DNA from: Flavobacteriaceae bacterium
GTDB taxonomy: Bacteria > Bacteroidota > Bacteroidia > Flavobacteriales > Flavobacteriaceae
Length of the DNA: 58,808 nucleotides
Assembly (NCBI GenBank): GCA_028284745.1
Contig: JANQRC010000010.1
Coordinates: 1 to 58,808, forward strand
Reading direction: 5' to 3'
Shown here: piece by piece, positions 44,642 through 50,810 of the stretch
How the letters are laid out: each line of letters opens with the position of its first letter
Numbering within the stretch: position 1 is the first letter of the stretch
The notes under the pieces: generated by a model
Told to the model about the DNA's origin: nothing
Seen by the model: the letters and a program-made list of their open reading frames with translations, nothing else
Database searches by the model: none
Made by a program: the position numbers and the translations under genes

Positions 44642-45253
44642 ATGTATTTATTAGAACTTCACGAAATGCCCATAGTGGCCCATAAACTCAAAGAATCACT
44701 AACGAGAGACCTTGTCGATTTCGAGGCGCTTCCCAATGAATTCAACCATCGACTCATAAGCGAACTGGATAGGTTGGCCCGGGCTCTTCAACCCGAACAA
44801 GAACGGCCCAAAGACCTCCAGATCCCAGAATTGCTATCGTTGTTGGACGCCCTTACTCCACAGCTACAATTGTTAGAAAGAGAACTCAACTCCGACATCT
44901 TAGAAAAGCTCTTGAAAAGCACCGCCAAAACAGACAGAACAGCTATCAACAAGCAACTAAAAAGATTGCTATTACTCTTTGAAAAGCACCAAGAGTTAAT
45001 CTCTGAAAGCTTCTTAGATACTTCCTTGCTCGCCAGCCTGCAAGGTTTTGTAAACCATACCGAACATACTTCAAACGGCACCCGCGGCGTTTTGTCGCCT
45101 TCCGATACGCATGAGGCCTTGTGGCAGCTTATGAAGAAGATCTGCATTGCCGGACAAAGCCTATACAAGCACGGGGATCCGGCAAGAGCCAAAGACTATT
45201 CCTTTAAATGGTTGAAGCAACGTTGGTGCCATCCCAATGCTGAGGTTGCCTGA
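44642..45253 (+). CDS. Helical protein of unknown function, end of the tail locus
   Basis: I do not recognise this 203-residue protein. It is almost all helical, with Leu-rich amphipathic stretches (LRSLLDALTPQLQLLERELN-type around residues 62-85, NKQLKRLLLLFEKHQELIS around 105-125) and a C-terminal WKLMKKICIAGQSL-type part that ends in SFKWLKQRWCHPNAEVA. No signal peptide or membrane segment is seen. It follows the endolysin-like gene by 137 bases and has the same base composition as the tail genes, so it may belong to that locus, perhaps as a regulator or assembly factor. Confidence 0.65.
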   Translation: MYLLELHEMPIVAHKLKESLTRDLVDFEALPNEFNHRLISELDRLARALQPEQERPKDLQIPELLSLLDALTPQLQLLERELNSDILEKLLKSTAKTDRTAINKQLKRLLLLFEKHQELISESFLDTSLLASLQGFVNHTEHTSNGTRGVLSPSDTHEALWQLMKKICIAGQSLYKHGDPARAKDYSFKWLKQRWCHPNAEVA

Positions 45254-45327
45254 CCTTTTCTGTCAGAAAGCAAGCGAATATCCTGTATTTAATAGTTCTA
45301 TTTGCAGAGTTTCTGTATTTTCAGCGC

Positions 45328-45483
45328 ATGTTATGTGCTAGAAATATCGTGTTTGTCTTAGGTTTTTTATTTCTTACTGGAATTGGGTGGGGGCAAAACT
45401 CTATAGCAAAAACCGATTCATTATCACACCGCTCTATTCAAGAACTTTACAAAAGATTATATATCATGAAATACAAGTGTTGA
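45328..45483 (+). pseudogene. Remnant of a secreted protein gene (51 codons)
   Basis: The frame begins with a signal peptide (NIVFVLGFLFLTGIGWGQ) and continues IAKTDSLSHRSIQELYKRLY before a stop at 45481-45483. The start looks like the N terminus of flavobacterial secreted TPR/sensor proteins (signal, then a 'TDSLSHRSIQEL..' helix) that normally run for hundreds of residues. No continuation is seen in the next 350 bases, which is AT-rich. It is probably a truncated gene; it marks the right edge of the tail locus. Confidence 0.45.
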
Positions 45484-45690
45484 ATACATAAATTCAAACG
45501 AATTATACTTCTATCGTTAGTCTATAATACCCTTTAATGACAAAGAAAAATTTAATAATAACAGGATAAAACACTGATTTTCAATTCACTGACTGATATT
45601 ACAAAAGAATTATTTAAAAAAATCACGCATAGGAACGATGTAACTCATCGATTCTTAGCAAATTTAACCTACAAGTTCAATAGATGTTTT

Positions 45691-45698
45691 TATATTTG
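45691..45698 (+). promoter_or_regulatory. -7 promoter box TATATTTG for the small membrane operon
   Basis: TATATTTG matches TAnnTTTG perfectly and lies 135 bases before the lipoprotein ATG. No clear -33 TTTG is seen. The 350-base gap 45484-45833 holds no gene I can support; a hairpin ATAACC-TTTAAC-GGTTAT sits at 45760-45777, in the would-be leader. Confidence 0.4.
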
Positions 45699-45833
45699 CT
45701 TCATGCTCAGGAGCAAAGACAGTTTGCCCATTCTCTCCCCCGTTGTTTAAAACTGTTTGATAACCTTTAACGGTTATTAATGAGATTTAGGTTTTACTTC
45801 ATTATAATGTCGTTAAACTATAAATCTCATAAA

Positions 45834-45983
45834 ATGAAAAAGTTATTTGTATTTTTTATTGCATTAGTTGTGTTGGTTGCATCTTGTTCACCTGATACAA
45901 AAACAAGTGAAGATGAAAAATTATATGAGCCACAAACAGTGGATTTATCAAAGGTTAAACGGCCTGGTTCTGGCGGAAACTAA
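45834..45983 (+). CDS. Small lipoprotein of 49 residues
   Basis: From ATG 45834 the product is a short lipoprotein: MKKLFVFFIALVVLVASC gives a lipobox VASC (Cys18), followed by a 31-residue acidic, Thr/Ser-rich tail that ends in RPGSGGN. Function unknown. It overlaps the membrane-protein gene. The longer frame from 45780 has a poor N terminus. Confidence 0.6.
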   Translation: MKKLFVFFIALVVLVASCSPDTKTSEDEKLYEPQTVDLSKVKRPGSGGN

Positions 45984-46452
45984 ACTTTCTAAACTAGATG
46001 ATGGCCACAGGAGCCATTTGCTAGGCACTTTACTTGTAATTATTGGCGGTCTAATTTTGTACTCAGATAAAGTTATGATTGCCTTTAATTTATCTTTCCA
46101 AGTTCCACAGAAATTTGCTGATGTTGGCATGGACTTTCAAACATACATTTGGCTAATTTCACAAACAGTTTCTCCTGTACTCATAATAGCTGGAGCATTT
46201 TATAAAGCTTACCATATCAGCTATTTAATACCGTTATACTGCTATTCATTACAACTATTTTTAATCTTCTTTGACTATAAAATAATTGATGATTCGTATA
46301 TACAGGTCTATGCCATAGGGACAGCACTACTTACATTTGCGGTAATATTGTTGTCTAAGTGGTTGGCTGGTTATTTTATGAAGAAAGACATTGAATCCGC
46401 TAAAGAAAAGATATTGCTTGAAAAGAAAAATGCCCTAAATCTAAATGCCTAG
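45913..46452 (+). CDS. Small membrane protein, four hydrophobic segments
   Basis: The frame gives about 179 residues from ATG 45913 (or 175 from ATG 45925) and overlaps the lipoprotein gene. Hydrophobic segments are LLGTLLVIIGGLILYS, WLISQTVSPVLIIAGAFY, YLIPLYCYSLQLFLIFF and VYAIGTALLTFAVILLSKWL. A charged C-terminal tail follows (KKDIESAKEKILLEKKNALN). No family recognised. The ATG start and the overlap with the lipoprotein make the exact start unsure. Confidence 0.6.
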   Translation: MKNYMSHKQWIYQRLNGLVLAETKLSKLDDGHRSHLLGTLLVIIGGLILYSDKVMIAFNLSFQVPQKFADVGMDFQTYIWLISQTVSPVLIIAGAFYKAYHISYLIPLYCYSLQLFLIFFDYKIIDDSYIQVYAIGTALLTFAVILLSKWLAGYFMKKDIESAKEKILLEKKNALNLNA

Positions 46453-46657
46453 CTATTCAAATAAATATAAAGAGTTCAAAATCACTCTATTTGCCGCAAA
46501 AGAGCTATATGATGAAGGTAAAATAACAATTAGTGAATATGAAAATGTTGTGGCTAATATAGAGATTGAATACAACAAGATACTTAGTACGCAACAAGAG
46601 GTTGAAGATTCTTTAGAAATGGATAAAATAATTTTGAAGATGTTATCCCCTGGATAG
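46445..46657 (+). CDS. Small charged helical protein (70 residues)
   Basis: The frame overlaps the membrane-protein gene by 8 bases and ends 15 bases inside the convergent repressor gene. The sequence is helical and charged (KEFKITLFAAKELYDEGKIT, EYENVVANIEIEYNKILS). No domain recognised; together with its two neighbours it may act as a small membrane-linked unit. Confidence 0.55.
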   Translation: MPSYSNKYKEFKITLFAAKELYDEGKITISEYENVVANIEIEYNKILSTQQEVEDSLEMDKIILKMLSPG

Positions 46658-47074
46658 TTTCTTTTCTTTTCCTATTCTCTTTTTAGCTTCCTCTAGCAAA
46701 TTTGCTACGTCATTTTTATCAAGAATTTCAAATATACTATCGGTTTTTTCAGAGAGATTTATTACATCTGATCTCATTTCTTCAATTGCCAGACTTACGC
46801 AGTTTTGTATATATTCCTTTAAAGGTAAGTCGTTCAACCCCCTTTCATTTTTAGAAACTGATATAGCACTTTTCTCATCAAAGAAAACTAGGTTTAAATC
46901 TATTTTCCTGTGTTCGCATAATGCGATTATAGTCTTATAATTTAATGTATCCCGTTTACGCCATGTAGCTATAGTGTTAGGCTTCACATTAAGTATCTGT
47001 GAGAGCTCAACATCATTTGAAACATGAATGAGTGTTCTAAGACGATTTAATATTAAATTCGCATTTTGCGACAT
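46643..47074 (-). CDS. CI-like phage repressor (HTH)
   Basis: The 143-residue protein resembles phage CI repressors (PF07022 type): NRLRTLIHVSNDVELSQIL, then the recognition helix NVKPNTIATWRKRDTLNY and ALCEHRKIDLNLVFFDE, followed by a variable helical C-terminal part (about 75-143). It has no S24-peptidase motif, so it would not be cleaved in the LexA way. The first 13-bp operator-like site lies within its 5' end (codons 2-5), which suggests it controls itself and the divergent Cro-like gene. Confidence 0.8.
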   Translation of the reverse strand: MSQNANLILNRLRTLIHVSNDVELSQILNVKPNTIATWRKRDTLNYKTIIALCEHRKIDLNLVFFDEKSAISVSKNERGLNDLPLKEYIQNCVSLAIEEMRSDVINLSEKTDSIFEILDKNDVANLLEEAKKRIGKEKKLSRG

Positions 47075-47130
47075 AAAAATTTGTAAAGTCGTATTTTGCG
47101 ACTATATTTGTACCAGATTAGCGGTACAAA
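47059..47130. promoter_or_regulatory. Operator cluster between the CI-like and Cro-like genes
   Basis: TCGCATTTTGCGA (47059-47071, perfect 5-bp arms around TTT) and TCGTATTTTGCGA (47089-47101, one mismatch) are spaced by 30 bases centre to centre, about three helical turns. A third, different inverted repeat, TTTGTACC / GGTACAAA (47107-47114 and 47123-47130), follows the promoter box. The arrangement is that of a lysogeny-type genetic switch. Confidence 0.7.
47080..47110 (+). promoter_or_regulatory. Promoter of the Cro-like gene
   Basis: TTTG (47080-47083) and TATATTTG (47103-47110) are both perfect matches to the Bacteroidota consensus, with a 19-base spacer. The second operator overlaps the spacer and the third overlaps the -7 box, so repressor binding should shut the promoter. 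Confidence 0.75.
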
Positions 47131-47143
47131 ACTACACATTTTT

Positions 47144-47362
47144 ATGTTAAAGGGCTTAACAAAATCGCAAATTGACACGCTGAAGCAAAATATCAACCTT
47201 TCTGGTGTTGCAAAATCACATGGACTGGCTTCAAATACAAATCACATCTACAAAATAATGCGCCGAGGCTCGAAAAGGAAAGGAAGTAAGGCATACAAGA
47301 TTATGACTTATCTCTATCAAGAGCTAAATAGGATTGAAAAAATAGCCGAGACAAGCGCTTAA
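47144..47362 (+). CDS. Cro-like small DNA-binding protein
   Basis: From ATG 47144 the product has 72 residues: MLKGLTKSQIDTLKQNIN, then SGVAKSHGLASNTNHIYKIM with the look of a helix-turn-helix, and a Lys/Arg-rich stretch RRGSKRKGSKAYK. The longer frame from 47096 would start inside the promoter. Its divergent place next to the CI-like gene is that of a Cro or early-gene activator. Confidence 0.6.
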   Translation: MLKGLTKSQIDTLKQNINLSGVAKSHGLASNTNHIYKIMRRGSKRKGSKAYKIMTYLYQELNRIEKIAETSA

Positions 47363-47376
47363 GCAAACCGAATAGC

Positions 47377-47472
47377 ATGCCTTACACTCTAAATCATACA
47401 AATCAGGTTGTAGTAACTGTAGAAGAGTTAGTGCCTCACACCATAACAACGATCAAAATCATTGTCTTATGA
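47377..47472 (+). CDS. Micro-ORF of 31 codons after the Cro-like gene
   Basis: MPYTLNHTNQVVVTVEELVP starts 14 bases after the preceding stop. The stop overlaps the next ATG (TTATGA), the usual sign of coupled translation. No family recognised. It is weak as a gene on its own but the spacing is tidy. Confidence 0.4.
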   Translation: MPYTLNHTNQVVVTVEELVPHTITTIKIIVL

Positions 47473-47621
47473 ATCACAAGCGCATCCATAACCAAACTTT
47501 ATCCAAATCGAATAAAACCCACTCTGTGGAAATCATCTATGCAGAGAACGGCCTTATTGTTGGCAAGCGCATCACTACGGATGAAGGTGTACTTATACAA
47601 ATATTGGGGAAAGTATTCTAA
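47469..47621 (+). CDS. Micro-ORF of 50 codons, coupled to the previous one
   Basis: MNHKRIHNQTLSKSNKTHSV then a short strand-rich part IIYAENGLIVGKRITTDE. The start overlaps the previous stop by four bases. No family recognised. With the Cro-like gene it would form a three-gene unit, the remains of a small phage-like element. Confidence 0.4.
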   Translation: MNHKRIHNQTLSKSNKTHSVEIIYAENGLIVGKRITTDEGVLIQILGKVF

Positions 47622-47776
47622 ACCAGAATACCATAAAACAAAAAAGCATCCCGATCTCCGACACATCGGAAAAAGGAAAGCTTTTCATCGGGTCTATTGC
47701 TAAACCACCGACCGATTGCTCGGTCACAACACAACTTCTTGTATAAAGCCCCGCGGTGCGAGGCTTTTCCTTGTCG

Positions 47777-47850
47777 CGGTCTGGACGGGACTCGAACCCG
47801 CGACCCCCTGCGTGACAGGCAGATATTCTAACCAACTGAACTACCAGACC
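47777..47850 (-). tRNA. tRNA-Asp (anticodon GTC)
   Basis: Read on the minus strand, GGTCTGG pairs with CCAGACC for the acceptor. The anticodon arm holds CTGTCAC, hence GTC. The T-arm reads GGGTTCGAGTCCC. The discriminator base is G; the CCA end is not encoded. Two shortened copies of its 5' part lie at 47907-47960 and 48215-48268. Confidence 0.95.
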
Positions 47851-47906
47851 GTTTGAACATTACGTTCATATCTATGGCTTTACAATACTCATTTCGGCTT
47901 TAGTTA

Positions 47907-47960
47907 GCGACCCTCCCGAGTGCTCGGGACAGATATTCTAACCACCTGAACTACCAGACC
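47907..47960 (-). repeat. tRNA-Asp-derived 54-bp repeat, copy B
   Basis: On the minus strand it has the first 31 bases of tRNA-Asp (one mismatch), then the hairpin TCCCGAG-CA-CTCGGGA in place of the anticodon arm, then GGGTCGC as in the tRNA, and then unrelated sequence. It is 53/54 identical to copy A. The GIY-YIG reading frame ends within it. Confidence 0.85.
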
Positions 47961-48201
47961 TAATGAGTTTTATATAAAACTCTTTGTTTTTTTGCTTTTT
48001 TAGAAACCTTTCTCGCTTTATCGCCTCAGATTTAATGCCAAACTCTTCGTGATACACTAACTCCCATGGGCACTTAGATCTTGTATATCTTGACTTTCCT
48101 GCATTATGGTCCGACAAACGCTTTTCTAGATTTCCTGAATAGCCAATATAAAAAGAACTGTCTTTTTTGCTTTGTATGATGTATACTACATACATTTCCA
48201 C
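47938..48201 (-). CDS. GIY-YIG nuclease family protein (YhbQ/UPF0213-like)
   Basis: The 87-residue protein shows the short single-domain GIY-YIG fold: YVVYIIQSKKDSSFYIGYSG (the GIY-YIG strands), then LEKRLSDHNAG, RYTRSKCPWELVYHEEF and KREKRFLKK-type end. The catalytic Tyr and Arg places (YIGY; KRLSDHN) are kept, so it may be active. The last residues (RSGSSGG) are encoded by tRNA-derived sequence. The gene stands between two copies of a 54-bp repeat. Solitary GIY-YIG proteins are common in Bacteroidota, often beside tRNAs. Confidence 0.88.
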   Translation of the reverse strand: MEMYVVYIIQSKKDSSFYIGYSGNLEKRLSDHNAGKSRYTRSKCPWELVYHEEFGIKSEAIKRERFLKKQKNKEFYIKLIRSGSSGG

Positions 48202-48214
48202 ATCTTTTTGTTCA

Positions 48215-48268
48215 GCGACCCTCCCGAGTGCTCGGGACAGATATTCTAACCAACTGAACTACCAGACC
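48215..48268 (-). repeat. tRNA-Asp-derived 54-bp repeat, copy A
   Basis: This is the partner of copy B, on the other side of the GIY-YIG gene (254 bases between). The 31-base tRNA part matches the functional tRNA-Asp exactly. It also has the TCCCGAG-CA-CTCGGGA hairpin and GGGTCGC. It is not a functional tRNA because the T-arm and 3' acceptor strand are missing. Confidence 0.85.
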
Positions 48269-48333
48269 GTGCCTTTATAGCGGATGCAAATATACACTGC
48301 ATTTTTAATTCCGCAAACATTTTGTCAAATAAA

Positions 48334-49263
48334 CTAGACGAACTTTTGCCGCGCTATCATGAAGGTGGTCAGTACCTGGTCAAAGGAGCGGTGAAGGTCC
48401 ACAGGTACGTACTTGATACGATATTGCGCGCATTTTAGCTTGATGGCCGCAAAATACGCAGCAACGGCTTTCTGATAATTCTCCTTAACGTTATCGGCAT
48501 ACAGGTCTACATGTTCGCCAGTTTCCACATCCACAAATCGGGTTGGGCGATTGTCAAAATCGAATTGGAGCTCACGTCTGCCATCATAGACATGAAAGAA
48601 GACCACTTCGTGCTTGTTATACTTTAAATGCTGAAGTGCCTCAAAGAGTGCTTGGTCTTCCGTTTCGTCTTGAAACATATCCGAGAACAAGAAGATCAGG
48701 TTACGCCGATGGATCTTCTCAGCGATCTGATGCAAGAAGGTGTGGGTCTTGGTCTTTCTGCCTGAAGTTTCTCGAGTTACCGTTTCACTCAATCTGTTCA
48801 ACAACATTTGATGATGGCGCTCACTACCCTTTTCTGGTGCATAGTAATCATATGCATCACTAAAGATGCTCATACCGATGGCATCGCGTTGCTTCTTCAA
48901 GATGTGCATGATGGCTGCGGAAGCAAGCACGGAGAAACCGACCTTGTTTAAGTTGTCGACAGAAAGCTTCCCAACCTCAGGATAATGCATCGAGGCCGAA
49001 TTGTCCAAGATCAGATGACAACGCAGATTGGTCTCTTCCTCGTAACGCTTGGTATACAATCGGTCCGTCTTGGCAAACAGCTTCCAATCGATGTGCTTCG
49101 TACTTTCTCCTGTGTTATAGATCTTATGCTCGGCAAACTCTGCTGAGAACCCATGAAATGGACTTTTGTGCATCCCCGAAATAAAGCCTTCGACCACCTG
49201 CTTGGCCAATAACTCTAGATTGGTGAAACCCGACGTCTTATGCAGTTCTTGCCGTAAGTTCAA
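48334..49263 (-). CDS. DUF58 domain protein
   Basis: The 309-residue protein belongs to the DUF58 group (vWFA-like). GFSAEFAEHKIYNTGESTKH and IDWKLFAKTDRLYTKRYEEE are the family hallmarks, and LILDNSASMHY has the DxSxS metal-binding (MIDAS) motif. DUF58 proteins often work with a MoxR-type ATPase; none is seen nearby. Exact function is unknown. It has no membrane helix. Confidence 0.88.
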   Translation of the reverse strand: MNLRQELHKTSGFTNLELLAKQVVEGFISGMHKSPFHGFSAEFAEHKIYNTGESTKHIDWKLFAKTDRLYTKRYEEETNLRCHLILDNSASMHYPEVGKLSVDNLNKVGFSVLASAAIMHILKKQRDAIGMSIFSDAYDYYAPEKGSERHHQMLLNRLSETVTRETSGRKTKTHTFLHQIAEKIHRRNLIFLFSDMFQDETEDQALFEALQHLKYNKHEVVFFHVYDGRRELQFDFDNRPTRFVDVETGEHVDLYADNVKENYQKAVAAYFAAIKLKCAQYRIKYVPVDLHRSFDQVLTTFMIARQKFV

Positions 49264-49395
49264 CTGACCTTAGATTTACGAATCATGATTTTAGAAGCAC
49301 ATTATAATCATCAATGAAGTGATCTTTCGTTTAACTTCTACCTCTTTGACCATTTCACTTAACACTTACAACGTTTCACTCTTACTTCTTCACTT

Positions 49396-49947
49396 TTAAC
49401 TTTGATCAAGTATTCCATCCACAATGCCATAAGTCACAGACTCGTCAGCGCCCATCCAATGATCTCTATTGAAATCCTTCATCACTTGCTCAAGGGATTG
49501 CCCACAATTGTCTGCTAATAGCTGTGCGCTGAGCTCTTTGGTCTTGATGATCTCTTTCGCGGTGATCTCAATATCCGAAGCTTGGCCTCTGGCACCGCCG
49601 CTAGGCTGATGGATCATGACACGCGCATGCGGATAGATAAAACGACTTCCTTTCTCGCCAGCCGAAAGCAGGATCGACCCCATAGAAGCTGCCAAACCTG
49701 TACAGATCGTTGAAACAGGGCTTTTGATACTTCGGATGCAATCGTACATCGAAAAGCCAGAAGTCACATAACCTCCGGGACTGTTGATGTACAGCTGGAT
49801 CTCGTCGTTATTGATCAAGTCCAAATACATCAATCGGTCTACCACATGTTTGGCCGATTTGTCATCGACCATGCCCCATAAGAAGATCTTGCGTTCTTCG
49901 AGCATCTTCCGCTCGATCGTATCTTGAATTCTCCCCTTTTTCTCCAT
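49396..49947 (-). CDS. ClpP-like serine protease subunit
   Basis: The 183-residue protein (ATG 49947; the longer frame adds 14 poor residues) is a ClpP-family protease: INSPGGYVTSGFSMYDCI, catalytic Ser88 in GLAASMGS, His113 in MIHQPSGG and Asp in FNRDHWMGADE. It should form barrel complexes with ClpX- or ClpA-like ATPases in the cytoplasm. Bacteroidota often carry more than one ClpP; this one is divergent (WGMVDDKSAKHVV near the start), so it may be a second copy. It stands 132 bases before DUF58, in a spacer with repetitive TTTCACTT-type words. Confidence 0.87.
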   Translation of the reverse strand: MEKKGRIQDTIERKMLEERKIFLWGMVDDKSAKHVVDRLMYLDLINNDEIQLYINSPGGYVTSGFSMYDCIRSIKSPVSTICTGLAASMGSILLSAGEKGSRFIYPHARVMIHQPSGGARGQASDIEITAKEIIKTKELSAQLLADNCGQSLEQVMKDFNRDHWMGADESVTYGIVDGILDQS

Positions 49948-50082
49948 GTAATTAAATTGAAATTTAAAAATAGGGATTTCTAACGGCACAAGAGGTCTTC
50001 AATTCTTAAAATATCGCCAAACTGAATTCATTTCAGTTTCTCATGCTCATAATGGGATGCTGGAACAAGTTCAGCATGGCAC

Positions 50083-50113
50083 AAAAAAAGGTTTGACGGA
50101 TGGTCAAACCTTT
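50083..50113 (-). terminator. Rho-independent terminator of the thioredoxin gene
   Basis: A perfect 11-bp stem AAAGGTTTGAC (50087-50097) with GTCAAACCTTT (50103-50113), loop GGATG, runs into seven T residues on the minus strand (50083-50089). It ends 24 bases beyond the trx stop. Confidence 0.9.
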
Positions 50114-50137
50114 CGTATCTTATTATGAAATACCTCG

Positions 50138-50455
50138 TTAGATCAACGAATCGATCGCATCTGTGTAAGCATTCTTAGGCGCTACACCTACTTGACGTCC
50201 TACCAATTCACCGTCTTTGAAGACCAATACCGTAGGAATGTTGCGCACTCCATATTTGGCGGCCCATTCTTGATTGGCATCTACATCTACTTTTCCGACG
50301 ACTGCTTTGCCATCGTACTCATCATGGATCTGGTCGATCACGGGACCGACCATACGACAAGGACCGCACCATGCTGCCCAAAAGTCGACCAATACTGGTT
50401 TATCACTTTTCAATACTACTTCTTCAAACGTAGCATCTGTTATCTCTAAAGCCAT
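50138..50455 (-). CDS. trxA: Thioredoxin
   Basis: The 105-residue protein is a standard thioredoxin: KPVLVDFWAAWCGPCRMVGP with the redox pair WCGPC, DVDANQEWAAKYGVRNIPT with the cis-Pro (IPT), and a final helix. It reduces protein disulfides in the cytoplasm. It is transcribed alone, from a start 34 bases after a perfect -7 box (TACTTTTG), and ends at a strong terminator. Confidence 0.95.
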   Translation of the reverse strand: MALEITDATFEEVVLKSDKPVLVDFWAAWCGPCRMVGPVIDQIHDEYDGKAVVGKVDVDANQEWAAKYGVRNIPTVLVFKDGELVGRQVGVAPKNAYTDAIDSLI

Positions 50456-50488
50456 TTTTATTCTAATTAGGGTTCGTAATCTGTTTCA

Positions 50489-50496
50489 CAAAAGTA
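50489..50496 (-). promoter_or_regulatory. -7 promoter box of the thioredoxin gene
   Basis: Read on the minus strand, TACTTTTG matches TAnnTTTG perfectly and would give a leader of about 28 bases. No good -33 TTTG is seen at the right spacing. Confidence 0.5.
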
Positions 50497-50702
50497 GTCA
50501 ATTATTTTGCCAAACCTTACAGCGCCAGCATAAGCGTTCTCTATGGCTGGATAGTTTTCACCTGGGTGGTCTACCAAGGAAATTGACGACGGGCTTTTCA
50601 CATCTATCTAGGAATACCAAGATGGCAACCATAAATACTGTGAACACCCTTCTTATTGAATTCACTTGTTAACAATTGTGAAAATCTCCAAGTGTTAAAA
50701 AT

Positions 50703-50810
50703 TGAAATGTTCATTTTTTAAAAACAGTCATATTATCCTGATAATCATATATTTATGTATTAAAAAATGAAATGTTCAATATTTTCACCATGAAATGTTT
50801 ATATTTAAAC
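50703..50810 (+). promoter_or_regulatory. Operator-like direct repeats before the Fic gene
   Basis: TGAAATGTTCA occurs at 50703-50713 and 50768-50778, and TGAAATGTTTA at 50791-50801. An inverted repeat GTTTA-TATT-TAAAC (50797-50810) lies directly before the ATG. The gap 50456-50810 (355 bases) holds no other gene. The pattern suggests that the Fic protein's own DNA-binding C terminus, or another regulator, binds here. Confidence 0.5.

Noticed and set aside
21033..45253. Intact prophage
   Set aside because: No capsid, portal, terminase, integrase, replication genes or flanking att-like repeats are visible, and both borders are within the window.
21033..45253. Type VI secretion system
   Set aside because: There are no TssJ/L/M membrane-complex genes, no ClpV, and the sheath is a single DUF2586-type protein instead of a TssB/TssC pair.
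45868..45912. Longer start for the small membrane protein (ORF from 45868)
   Set aside because: That start lies deep inside the lipoprotein frame and adds a non-membrane N terminus; ATG 45913 or 45925 is simpler.
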